The notes beneath the pieces were generated by a model. It was given only the letters and a program-made list of their open reading frames with translations. It was not told where the DNA came from and did no database searches. DNA of 64,000 nucleotides from Phoebastria nigripes (taxonomy: Eukaryota > Chordata > Aves > Procellariiformes > Diomedeidae): assembly GCA_035582835.1 (NCBI GenBank), contig JAYKAV010002955.1:2279728-2343727 (forward strand). Reading direction: 5' to 3'. Position 1 is the first letter of the stretch. Each line of letters opens with the position of its first letter. A program made the translations under genes and the position numbers. Positions 22,691-35,453 of the stretch are shown piece by piece.

Positions 22691-25600
22691 AGGACTTGGT
22701 ATGGTGGTATGTGCGCCTGAGTCAGATGCTGGTGATGAAACTCTTAATTACGTCAGCGTATTTATGCCTGTAGTGCTGTCTTGAAACCCAGCCAGGGCAC
22801 ATACAAGGAATGACAGGTATTCAGCAGTCATGTTGCTTGCATCAGTTTCCTGTTTGCCTAATAGAAAGTAAATGGTTTTTATTCCAAATGGAGCTGTGCA
22901 CCCAGCCTGAGAAATGCCAGCTCTGATGCTTTGGCTTTACATACAATTCTTTCTCAACCCAATATTGTGTTTGCAGGAAAAAACATCAAAGCAGCATTTC
23001 TGCAATCCTTGGAAGTTATCTAACTCCAGTCCTCTCTGGAGGTCACACTGAAAGAGGTGAGACATGAAGGAGGAGGAGACTATAGGAAGACCATATGGAG
23101 TTCTTCTGTTGACTAAGAAAGGGCTGGAGGGCTTAAGAGAAGAGGGTGGTGGTGTAGATCTGTGGGATGGAGAACAACTTGGAGATTCCCGGGCAGCTGG
23201 GAGTGCCTGCGGGGCGCGGGGACCAGCCTGTCCTGGTTGGGATTGGGGCGTGGGGTGTCAGGTGAGTGTGAGGATGGGGCATTTTGTGGTTTGGGGAGCA
23301 AATTGCTATAGGTGAAAAGACATTTGGGAATAGTCTTTGAACTGGAATCAGGCCTTCTCCGTTCACTGACACATTTCTAGCTTTTAAGGAATAGGGCAGG
23401 AAAGCAGAAGAACTTGAGAAAAGACAATACTCGGTCTTCTGGAAAATTATAATGGTCTTTTTCCATTCGTTTTTGACCTAATCAGATCACCCGCCTTTCC
23501 CAGGGCAGAATCAGCTGTCCCTACAGTCAGCACCATCCTAATCATGCTAGCACGTGGTGTTTGGTGAAACCCATCTGAATTTTCAAATGGCTTTGTGGCC
23601 AAAACAGCTTTTCATTCTGAATGAATGCTGCGTTGAAGGGCACCCTCCCTTCCCCCCAGATTTCACCTCTGGGAAGGAGGGGGAAAATGCCTGAGTGTGA
23701 GTCCCAGACTCCCAGCAGCTGCTGGGGAAGGAAGGACTGGAGGGATTGGGAATGTTCCTGGGGATGGGGCTTGCATGACAGGACAGAAATCTCAGAGGCT
23801 GGAGATTAAACTCTCTCGCTGAGTCACCTCAGCTCTGCAATGCAGGTGCCTTCCCGTCGCTGTATTCCTGACTGTTTTGACCACTCTTCTGGGGATGACC
23901 AATGTCTGAGTCATCCCCTCATAAAGCTGCTCCTGGATTCATGTTTTCAACAGTTACTGCACATCCTGTAATAGATGTTTTCCTATTCAAGCACTGTTTT
24001 TTTTTTTTCCCCTTGGAGATGGCAGGAACCCACTCCTCTGTCACTTGATCACTCAAAACCTTGACCAATATGAATAATTAATAGTCTTATCTGGGGGATG
24101 GCATTGAAAACTGTTTTTTTTTGTTGTTTCCACATTTAAAGAAACCATGGAGAAGGGGTTTAAAAGGAATCCTGAAGGCACATCTATGCTGCTAAATGAG
24201 AGGGCCAGGGAAATCAGCTGAAGCACTGGACCACCGCGGTCCACATAACTGAATTGGTGGCTTACTCCACGACTCTCCAAGACAAACTTGCTGTAGAGGA
24301 TTAGCCTTAATTAGTGTGGATGAAAGCCAGTTCCAGCTGCTCAGCCTTGTGGCCAGGCTTTGGTCTTGACCATTTTTTATTTAGCACTGTNCGTATATAC
24401 ATTTGTCTGTGTGTATGTATATATATATGTGTGTGTCTCGACATAATTATAGGCACAATACTGTATTTGCAGGGAAAATAGCATGCGCGCCCCACGCTCC
24501 AGATGGCCAGCATCCAAAGTGTCCAAGTTACAGCTCCTCTTAATCAGTCCCTTGTGCATCATACCATACCTCCTGCACCCAGTTACCGTCTGCCATTTAT
24601 CTATCATGAACCTTTCATTAATACAAGTCTTTTATCTGCTTGCTCAGCACCCAGGCAAGCTCCAGTAACTNTCAGCTTTGGAAGTTCAATTCAAGCCTTT
24701 AATGCCATACCTGGATATTTTCTGGCTGCACACCTTCCTCCATACAGTACCACTTACTGTGGGCCAACCTTTGCTCATCTTGTGATACTCTACAGACATT
24801 TATTAAGAGATATGCAACAATGATAAACATTCATCTCTTCTGGCCTCCATCTAGTGCCATCATTGTTCAGTTTTTCTGGCAGCAAAGATTGCAGAGATCT
24901 GCAAATGGATGGTTACATATCTGATGAAGCATGGGAAGGAAGCGTATTTAACTACCGGATCACAAAACGTAAGTGGTGATATCCATTAATGCCAGAAGCG
25001 TTGCAGTGGTCCCTGCACGCCCTTCACCTCCAGGTTAGCACTGATTGCATGGCCAGGCTTGGCCACACAGCTCAACACGCAGTGACAACTAAAGTCATTT
25101 TTCTTGTGAAGAAACCTCAGAGATATTAACCAGCTGAATATAAATCTCCACTGGCAACTCATGAAATCTGCATTTTCCCTCCCGTTCTGTGACCAGAAAT
25201 ACAGCACCTGGACCCTGCTGAAGCCTATTACGGTTCAGTGGGCATTTCACAATTATAAAGTAGGGTAGGCACTTGCTTCAGTCAGTCTATTTATTGTGCC
25301 AAGGGCAAGATAAAGCCTCAGCTTTTCATGTTGTGAATAAAATATTAAACTCCTGGGGTTTTGGTTTGTTTCATGATGATGCCATGTGGCAATGGATAAC
25401 AAGAGAATTGGTTTGGTCTAACACTGAGCTGGGAACTTCAGCACAGCTCAGACAACACTTTCCTCAGCCTTTTTCTGACCTTCAGCCTCAGACTCTTTTT
25501 TTTTACTGCAGAAGAACTTGCTCCCAAGTGCAGACCACTGATGACTACCAACACAGGTGTGTTTCACTGCTGTGGGGTTTTGAATTCAAATGATCATCCT

Positions 25601-28600
25601 GTAGCAGTGATACAATCTGGCAAGGCAGCAGCACATCAGCAGTTGGAGTCTCATGGAGCACAGTTTGAAAACCAGTATGGCCATAGATGTCACTGGGGCA
25701 TTTGGTTTATAACAGGAATCTCAAGAACATCTTCAGGACAAGCAAGACCACTGTAAGTAGGTTTAAATCCTTCATGCAACCCTGTTCAGACTCATGGCTT
25801 GTTTTCTTCCAGGTATTTCCAAGCTGTAGTGAGCGCCTTGGCNATTGCTTGTAAGGCTGATGATAGGATGTGCTATATATGGCACAGTAATGTATGCCAC
25901 AGGCAGACTGTACATGCCACGGAGGAGCGGGTGCTCCTCTGTGGGGGGCTCAGAAAGCTGTAGGTCAGTCCTGCTGTGGAGATATGTGTTGTTTTTGTGA
26001 ACAGATCTCCAAGTGCCTACAGGAGCCCTGCAGACTCCGGCAGATTCCTCCCCNGTATTTGTTCATCCCCAGCTGACATCCCAGCTGACCACGCTTGGCA
26101 GGCACTGTCTGATGCATTTGCTAAAGGATTCCTGCAGGCAAAAAGGAAAATAAAACTTTTCTTCTTTTTTTTTTTTTTTTTTCCCAAAATTGGAAATTTG
26201 TTTTTTTTTTTTGGTTCACTTCCCAAATTGTCCCAGTGACTTAGAGGTCAATGGCTATGCCATAAAGGGATTTAGGTACACAAGGGCAAATTATGGCTTT
26301 GAAAGCTGCTCCTAGCCAGTACTGGAAGTCCATTTGTATCTGTGGTTTTGGTAGAAAGGGTCTTCAGGGTGTTGTCTGTCTGACAAAGAAAGAGGATCCT
26401 GATTCCTCTTCAGGGATGGTCTAAGCCTATCTGTAATTCACATTTAGGGTATTATCCCAATTTTCTCCTTTGGGACTGATGCTCAAAACAAACCTTTTAA
26501 ACAGGACCTCATCTCGAACATCCGCTGAGAAGACAGAGGCTGGGAACCAGGCTGGGATGGGGGATGCTGTCCAAACCCTTCTGCTTTGGTGTGGTTCCCC
26601 TCCACAACGAGTTCCCACCATGCTTCAGCGCTGGCGGGGACCTGTGGGTCCAGGCTCTTGCAAAGCATTGCAGCAAGGTGCTCTTGGTGAGGGTGACCTG
26701 AAATGCTCAGAGCATTCATCTCACAGTACTATTATCCTCTTTTAGGCACTCTTCTGCCTGAGTTTGATGCCTTCAACCCTACCGTAATGCAAAGGGAGAC
26801 CTGGGCATGTGGGAAACGTGATCCAGAAACAGTGGGAAGGGGAAGCTGTTGAACATGCCCACGGGGAGATGCTGAGCCCAGCCCTTCTCTGGGAAATCGG
26901 ACAACTTCCCCCACTTTGGACAGGCAAGAGAAATTTCTCCTGCAGTTCATGGCCTTTTCCATGCAGCTCAGCCAGGGCTGCCTCCTTACACGGGGATGTG
27001 GTGGTAAGGGCCGTGGCCAGGAGGAGATGACACTTGGATAGCTGAGGAAGAGCATCTGAAAAGTTTATTCTGTTCATTTGTTCTCCAAAACTAGTTTCTA
27101 CCAGCTATCAGATAAAAAATTATAACATTTGTTTCTCAGTTTAGAAACAAAAATTCTTTGGGTTTCCCTTTTCCCAGTGTTTTTGCCAACTTGAAAAAGG
27201 TACCGAAGGGCCCNATTTAAAGAGATAAAGAATGATGAATAAGAGGAAACTAAATCTTTACAAAGCAAACAGGCTTTTTTTTCTTAAACACAGAACTGGA
27301 AGGGTAAATTTAAAATCCAAGCACTAAGTCAAAACAGGCTATTTTTCATGTGTCAAAGTTTGAAATGAAAAATATAGATTGGCTCCAGCCGCAGTTTTTT
27401 TATACCACTTTTATCCTTGATAAGGATGAGGGTGAATCACAGGAGAAGGATGCCACTTCAGAAGGAACAGCCAAGTGTGACATTGTCGCCAGTAATCTAT
27501 AAATTATACATGGAGAATTGCTGCTTGTTCAGTCTTGTACTCAAAGCCAATCAATACATTTTTTAGTTTGCACTGATGGAAGTTCACAGGCTCTCCTGGG
27601 TACCTCGGCAGCATGTTTTGGGTGAGCATTGCCTCTGCTNCTAATTCCCTACCTCTGATGACCCACTTCTGCCTCTGCAATGAATTTTCACATCGCTGCG
27701 GTAGCATATTTTCGTTATTTCATATTTCGTTACACCACAAGCCACTGAAGAGGTGCTACTAGGTACCTCTACCTAAGGAATTTAGCAAATCTTCAAAGAT
27801 GGATATCTTTCTTCTTTGAGAAGATAGGAGCACTGGGTTTTCCCTTTATTGCTTTCATATAGATTTGGTCTTACAGAAAAGTAATTTCACCTGAGATTAA
27901 CTTATTCTTATAAAACATTCCTGTCTTCACTTTAGGGCTGGTTGTTTTTCGCTGTACATGATTTATTTTTCAACCAAACTAAAAAGATTTTTGCATTTTG
28001 GTGGGATTTTTCCTTTTCTAACTAAATGCATCAGCAGCCTACATGCAATCAAGTTCAAGATTCAGAAATAAATTTCCCTTTCCCCACTGTCAAACATGAA
28101 AGACTGGGTTTCAGACTCATCCTGCTAACAGACGTTTTCTGTAACCTGCTGTCCCATTGGTATGGGATTTCATTTGTTTTGGGTAAGCACAAAGCAATAA
28201 GTAGACTGAAGTCTTTTTTTAAATTAACAGCATCAGCCACCTCTTCTGGACACCAAATGTCTAAATACCCTCTCAAGACATTGCACAGAGGAGACTCCAT
28301 AACACTTTCTTTTACCATATCTTTCTTTTTAGGATCTCTTCAGGCATTTTTTGCCAGGCTTATTACAGTTTTTAAGACCAACCTGTTTAAAACATGTATT
28401 ATCATTCAAGTGGTGGAGGATGCTGACGCAGATCAATTACTGAACACGCTCTTGCTTTAACAGCCTAGCTGCAGAATTGCATATATTGGCTTTGCAATCC
28501 ACAGAAGCACAGTACCCACAAATTAAATGCTGCTTATTTTTTAAATGACAGCCTTTCTATCAGAGGAACCTGGGGAATATGATCAATACATAAATCAACA

Positions 28601-31600
28601 CATTGGGAAAAAGAAATAGAGTTGCAGGGTTCTGCTCCCAGATCTTCAGTTTTGCGAGTCATGCAATTCACAAGCGAAGGTTAAAAATGTTCTTGGGCTT
28701 TAACTTGTTGTAATGCAGGGGTTGCCAAAATTTACTGATTGCTCTGTTGCTTAAAAAAGATGTGGAGAAATTTCATATGCAAGATTCTTCTCCTAATGCA
28801 TGTTTAATTAAAAACTTAATTGGCTTGAGCTAAGTATTTCTGAACTCTGGTAAAGTAAATGAACATTTAAAGCTCCCTCGAGGCCATTATAACAAGAACC
28901 AGCCAGAAAAATAGGGTTTTGTTATACTAAAAATAAAGACTTTAACACGACATGAAGTAAAACCAAGACCTGTCAACCAGCTGAAAGGGCAGCAGGCAGG
29001 AAAGCCAGGTCTGAACTGGGCAGTTGCAGGGTTTTTTTCTTTTGCCAGAAATTCTGCTTTGGTTTCTGTTGCCCAACAATTTTTTTCTATATTCTATTTT
29101 TTTCTGGGGGTGTGTGTCTATATTTCTGTAATATCTTTTCTTCTTTTTAATGGAGCAGCATTTCCCAAGCAGTCGTCTCACTCAAAAGCATTTGAATTGC
29201 TCTAATGAGAGCAGCCTTTGAGGACATCTTATGTTTTCATTAAAAAAGGAACAGCACATGATACTCTCTGTTAATGCTCTGTGCAACATGAACTATAAAA
29301 AAAAAAGAAAAAAACCCCAATTATCAGAAAAGCTGTCTTGATATCCCTCTTAATATTCTGCAATAATCTAGAAAAAATGTCTGACAGCCTAAGATCTGAT
29401 GACCCGTCAAAGGGACCCGTTCCCCAGGATGAAGCTTTGGGAAATGCAGGATTCTGTATTCAGGGACTTGACTTGTAGCTGAATCTCTGCTGGGTTTTCC
29501 ACACAAACCTCAGACATTTGGAGACCACCCAGCAGAGGCCAGACCACAGGGACGGCCACCCTTGAGAAGGTGCCCCAGAGAGAGGGGCAGAGTCCCTGCC
29601 CGATAGTCACTTAGAGCCAAAAAGCCAGAGCTCTGCCTTGTGTAAGGTCTGATTTTAGCACGTCAGAAACAAGTCACCCGTTGCCTAGTCTTCCTCTGTA
29701 GACTCATCCCCAAGCCACAGGGAGGAACTTATTACTCAGCATTAATGTAGCTGAGAATTTTAAATTCTTTAAATCCAACCTCTTACATGAGAATTGTTCA
29801 GTTCCTCCTTGTGATGCTTTGTGGACATGCCGATCGCTTAGAGCACCAGAGCTGAACTGGCAGCCTCCTACCGCCGGTTATATGGCTTGTGAAGTCTTCG
29901 CTGTCCACGGTGATGGCTTCAGCTCAGGCTATTTTCCTCATTTTATTCCTGGTATAATGTGGGATTCAGCCTTCAGAGTCAAAGGACTCTGCTTCTGCCA
30001 CGGTTTTAATGGATGAGCACTAATTATTGACCATGAGTTTCTGCAAAACGCAGCCAATTCCAGCTCCTTCATGCCAGATTGCCCAAAGGTTCCTGGAGAT
30101 GCTCTGCCAGCCATGCTGGGTGAACTGATCTCCCACTGGATGGTGGGACAGGAAGGTTTCCTCAGCCCTTGCTCTGGGTTGTCCTCCTGCACCTGCCCAG
30201 CCAGCCAGCCCTCCTGGCTGAACCGAGGGGCCAGGAAAGCTTCTCCTGCTTCTCAGACATTTGGCCATGTACTTTAGCTCCTGAGTTAGCCGCTGGAAAA
30301 ATAAGAAGAAATAAACTCCCACTCTGGATGAACCCACATCCCACCAGTGACAAAGGTACCACAGATCTCTGATTTGAACCCGTGTCTCTGTACTACCACA
30401 TGTCCCTGNCTATGTACACATATGTCCCGGCTGAGTGGACCATGTGGACAGGAAATCAGAAGACTTCATGCATTTTTGGTTTTGTCAAGCTTTATTTCTC
30501 CATAAAGGGATTGTTTTTCTATTGGTTTTGAGACAAGACCAAGCAAATTCCCTGTCGTGACAGCTGGATTCTCCAGAGCTTAGACTGGTCCTTGGTGTGA
30601 GGTGGTAATGAATGAAGAGTACCTCAGGTTTGCACGTTGTCTAGATATGGAGAGAAAAGTCCTACTTAACTCACTCTCAGATAGAAAGAGAGCTGAGAAT
30701 GTCTTCCTGAATTTGCCTTATACTGGGCTGCATCCTGCTTCTGGGTTTGCCATGGCGAGGGCAGATGCGGCTGCCCGGTCCTCTGCAAGAGGATGCAGAT
30801 GTTCAATGCAAATGTACAAGAACAAAACCTACACTACAGAGACTGAACTGGGCAGCTCACAGCTTCAGAAGTACCAGGAACTCAGGCAAACATCACCATG
30901 CAAACTGCTTTTTCAGCTAAGGAGACTTTCTAACGAGCTTGAGGAAGCTGAGATAAAGCAACCCCCCAGGTCCTCTTCCAAACTAAGCTCTGCTTATACC
31001 AGTCTTGCTGAAGTTCAAGCACTCTGATGTTCAGCCCAGTGAGAGGAGGGAAGGGCCCTCAGTGCACAGCTGTGATTTCTTTAGTTTGGCTCTCCTGACT
31101 TTGAAAGGGGAGAGTTGCACAGCCTGAATGGTAGTATGCAGAGAGTAAAGCTTTGCTTTGGGTAGTGTTAGCAGTTAGGCTCAAACTCAGTGCCTCCAGA
31201 CGACGTCCTGGCGAGCCTGAAGCTCGCTCTGTCCTTGATCTGCTTTTGTAGATGTGCCTGATTTGGGAAATGCCAGCTTTGTGGCTATGGATGGTGTCAC
31301 CTTAGATCTAAGGGGTGAATGACAGCTTCATCGCCATAATCAGAAAAAGGTAGTTTTGCAAAGAAAAGAAAAGGTGTCAGAACATCTTATAACCTGTGTT
31401 CTTGTTTATATCTGGTTCTTTTTCTGTATTCAAATTTTACTTATCTAACTAGATTAAAACTGATTCAGTAGAACTGCTAACATAAATAGTCTGGATACTA
31501 ATTCTTTGAATCCANCCTATATTTATCTAGCATAAATCATATTTATCTTGCATAAATCAGTATCAAATAAACCAACATAGCCTGGCTTGTAGGAAGGAAT

Positions 31601-32435
31601 ATTGTCCCTGTCTTTTGCATTGTCTAGCTGGATTAAAAAGGGGTATCTCTGTCACCACCTTCGGAGATAGAAGAGGGGTTCCTCTCACCAGCTACTAAGC
31701 ACCCCTCATCTGCCAGTGCCTGCTCTTCCCCCCTCTCCAACTGAACTATTTGTGAGAGCTTTCTAGGCNTTTCAGTCAAAATTACCCAGGTCAGCTTAAA
31801 TGTGGCTGACAGGTCTGGATCTAGCAGATGATTTTGACTAAAATAGGTATTAGTGTGTGCACACAGGCAATCCTCTGGCAAACCAGCAAGAGATGGGGGG
31901 ACAGAAACACGGGGTGCTGATCCTGTGCAGCCCAGCATGGGCATCGCTCCCTTAGTGCCTCTGCTGTGAATATGGGCAAAGCCTTCAGGCAAATACCTCC
32001 TTTGAGCAATAAAAGAGGCTTTATTTAGAGCCTGATCTAGCAGCTTCACTGGACATGGAGCAGATCCATTGATAAAGAGTTAAAGTGCAGCTTTGGCAGA
32101 ATTTAAGCATTTAAGTACAATAGACCAAGTATTAAAACAAGCAGCCAAAACGTAAAGAGGGCCAAGCACCTGAGATGTCACAGACACCTGTCCCAGGGAA
32201 TTTCCACCAGGAAAACTTGCTTAGAAACATAAAATCCTCCTGTGTGTGGCTAGAGAAACCCACGTCATGGCTTTGGGTAAACACCTAGCTACTTATCTCT
32301 AGGCTGATGCTGCCTGGGAATTCATAAATAAGGCAAGTCTGCGCTTAAAACCTTTCAAAATCACACACAGCATGGCTAGGATGCACAGAGAGGAGGGAAC
32401 AGCTGACTTTTGGGTAATAATAGCAATAATTTAGT
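22691..32435. other. intergenic DNA, no gene recognised
   Basis: Mostly unique, AT-leaning sequence. Simple features seen are T/A tracts (24000, 26162-26212), a TG/TA run (24400-24440) and a near-duplicate 20-mer around 31510-31560 (TTTATCTAGCATAAATCATA / TTTATCTTGCATAAATCAG). An open frame of 141 codons at 30602-31027 has no recognised motif or splice context. Confidence 0.45.
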
Positions 32436-32615
32436 TCAACAGGGAGAAGTGCAAAGTCCTTCACCTGGGGAGGAACAACCCCATGCACCAATATATGCTG
32501 GAGGCCACCCAGCTGGAAAGCAGCTTGGCAGAAAAGGATCTGGAGGTCCTGGTGGACACCAAGTTGAACATGAGTCAGCAATGTGCCCTTGCAGCCAAGA
32601 AGGTGGGAAGCTTTC
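32436..32615 (+). mobile_element. CR1 LINE internal fragment
   Basis: The stretch matches the CR1 block usually found a few hundred bases before the 3' end: GTCCTTCACCTGGGGAGGAA, then CCCATGCACCAATATATGCT, GGAGGTCCTGGTGGACACCA and AGTCAGCAATGTGCCCTTGC. It is in sense orientation and diverges after about 32612; the 3' terminus is not seen. Confidence 0.8.
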
Positions 32616-35405
32616 TGTTGTGTGCAAACAACGGGATTTGAGTGTAGTGCAACCACAGAGCCAATACAGACATTAAATCATACAGACTTTTACTCCAGCA
32701 CTCTGCTTTCCAAAGGATGGGAATAAAATTCATAGAAGAGAGCAGAAGAGGAGGAATATTTCTCCTTTTATTATAGAAATTNTAACTTTGGCCCTATAAT
32801 GTCGAATCCCAATTTCCCCTGAAAGCAGTCCTTTGACTGAAAAATATAACACAGCCACCTTATGTTACTAAGTATAGTTTTCTTAGCGCACACACANGCA
32901 TACATAAATATAGATCACATCTTCAAATACTCTGTCTTAGATATGTCAGTGATAGAAGCTCAAACATNAAAAACACATAAGATGGAAATGAGAGAAAAGT
33001 GGATGTTCTCTCATTGAGATGACCAAGGCGTTCAGCAGAATTAAAGATTTCCAAACTCTATTCAGATGAGATTGCCAGAGCTGAAGCCAGCCATGAAAAA
33101 TAGAATAACCAAAAAGTAGGTAAATCTATGTTTCAGTATTCCAGATCAGGCAGCGGAAGCAGATAGATTATTACTGTGAAAGGAGGTCTTTGGGGATCTT
33201 TAGGACTCAGTCTGACACAGACATCAAAAAGCATTTTTGGACTTTGTTTGTAAGTTATTGGATAGATAAAGTAATTCATGTTATAGATCCACACAGAGAC
33301 AGCACCTGGTGCACTGCTTTATGCGAATGTCTAGGAGAGAATTACCCAGCTGGAAGACTGGGGGAAAAGGGAAAAAAAGCAAAGATGAGAAAGCAAAGAG
33401 CTGACACAGAGATCTGCTGGGTGGGTAGAGTTCACTGGCAGGGCAATGTCCCCCCATGATGTCTGTTGTCTTTATCAATGATGTTGATTTTCATTCCCTT
33501 CCCCACTTTCTTTGTATTTGTTTGTGGAAAGGATAGGGTTTTGACAAGATGGATTTTTGTCCTGCTCCTAAAGAGCTGTGTATTCCAGCTAATAGTAGTT
33601 CATCTTCTTAGCAGGCAAGATGTATTATCGTCTATTCAACCTCTTTTATATTATAACCTATCAAATGAAGTTTCCCTCTCTCCTGCTCCTTCTGAGACCC
33701 AGCAGATGCAATTGTGCAGTGGCGGAGGGCACAGCTGGGCACAGCTGGGCATCCCCAGCAGAGGTGCCAGGAGCTGCTGGTGCACTGCACGCATGCTCTT
33801 AATGACCTACCAACACATGCAATGATTCTTGCTGGCTCCCAAACAGTTTCATTTTTATCTTCCTTCACTGACCTTGCATTTATATTCTAGCCCTTCTCTT
33901 GCCATCCAGATTTTATGACCAAGTAAGATTCACACATCATACAAAAAAAAATCCTTGGAGTATAACATCTACTTTCCAACACATGCTCCTTTAATCTCCC
34001 CAGGGCTTACTTACCTTTGGAGCAAAATACCATTGCCAGAGTTTCATTTCCCATCACAGTGAAGCAGCATATTTCTCATCCTGCTAGTTTAAACACATCC
34101 TCATTTCTACAAACACTTCCATAGATATTCAGATCAGGTGTGTACTCTCAACACAACCGTGGGCAATTATCCCACACTTTCCAGTGGAACAGCAAGCTTT
34201 TGACTGCTCTGTTCAACTTTCCACCCATGGAGCTGCAAGGCATGTTACAGCATTAGTTAAGCTTCAGAAGACAAATGATGGTATGTTTTTTATATATGAA
34301 TGCTCTATGGATTTAGTATCATCAAGTTACTGAAGTTAGTAAAAAAATGTTCTATATTGGCAAGGGAGTTAAGTTGTACAGCTCTAAAGTATTTTGTAAC
34401 TGTGATTGTGATTATATTGAGAGGTACTGTGGGGGGAAAATCATGTTCTTAATTAAAAAAAGGATATTTGCTGCAAAAAACTGTGTGTAGATCAGGCTTT
34501 AAGGTTTGTAAATATTTGGAGATCCTCGGGTGAAAATCCATATTAAAATGTGAAATATCAACCTTGCCAGACAACATTTTATTCTTCAGCTATGAATCAC
34601 ATCAGTAAACAAGTCTCTCCTGGATTCGAGATGAAATGCCTTGGAAAAAAGATTATTAATTTGCTGTTGCTGTGCTCTTCAGCATAAGGTAGTCTACATT
34701 ATGTTTGTATTTATGTCCATTCCACTTGATGTGGGTGGGCAAAATAAGATTTAAAAGGAGATATTCAATTAAAGGTAACAATAAACCACAGTTATATTTG
34801 CCGAATGACAACAACGTAATGCAGCTGTTTGTAGAGGGAGAGCACAACATCCAATGCAGCATAGGATGGTCTGAGATTTAAACAGTCTAGTGCCAAAAAA
34901 GCATCATGCCTAGTTCTTTTACTTTCCACAATTTCCCTGCCTACCTGAGTATTTCTTCCTGATTTGTAATATTCTACTGTGAATCTTCTCCGAAGATCAG
35001 GCACCACCATCCTGACGTCACCCAGCGAGATAGATAAAGTCTTTGCTCCAGGCACGTCGGAAGGAGCCGGCGGAGTGGAAACACACACATTTCACAGCTC
35101 AGCAGCCAGCCTTGGCTCGAACCATGCAGGGAAATGCTGTGTGTGTGAATGAGACCGAGCACTATGCTCCGGGGATGGGAAATTAAACAGCAAGGGGATG
35201 CATTTTTAAATGGGATTGTAAAATCGAAACAAGACTGGCTCTTGCTGGAACAGACAGGTCCTGGCACCAGGATCTGTGCCAGCAAATCAGTGCCATGAAA
35301 GTTGAGGAAGACAATTTAAGAAACACTGTGTTTCAGAAATATGCTGCCCACCTCGCTGTGAAGGGATGAGTTTCTTCAAAGTTCTCCAGGGTTTCAGAAG
35401 TAACT

Positions 35406-35406
35406 T

Positions 35407-35453
<47 letters not shown>
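35406..35453. repeat. (TTTA)n microsatellite
   Basis: About twelve uninterrupted TTTA units. A simple repeat, probably length-polymorphic. Confidence 0.97.

Noticed and set aside
28026..28460. 144-codon plus-strand open frame
   Set aside because: Serine/phenylalanine-rich, AT-rich DNA, no motif, no splice or promoter context.
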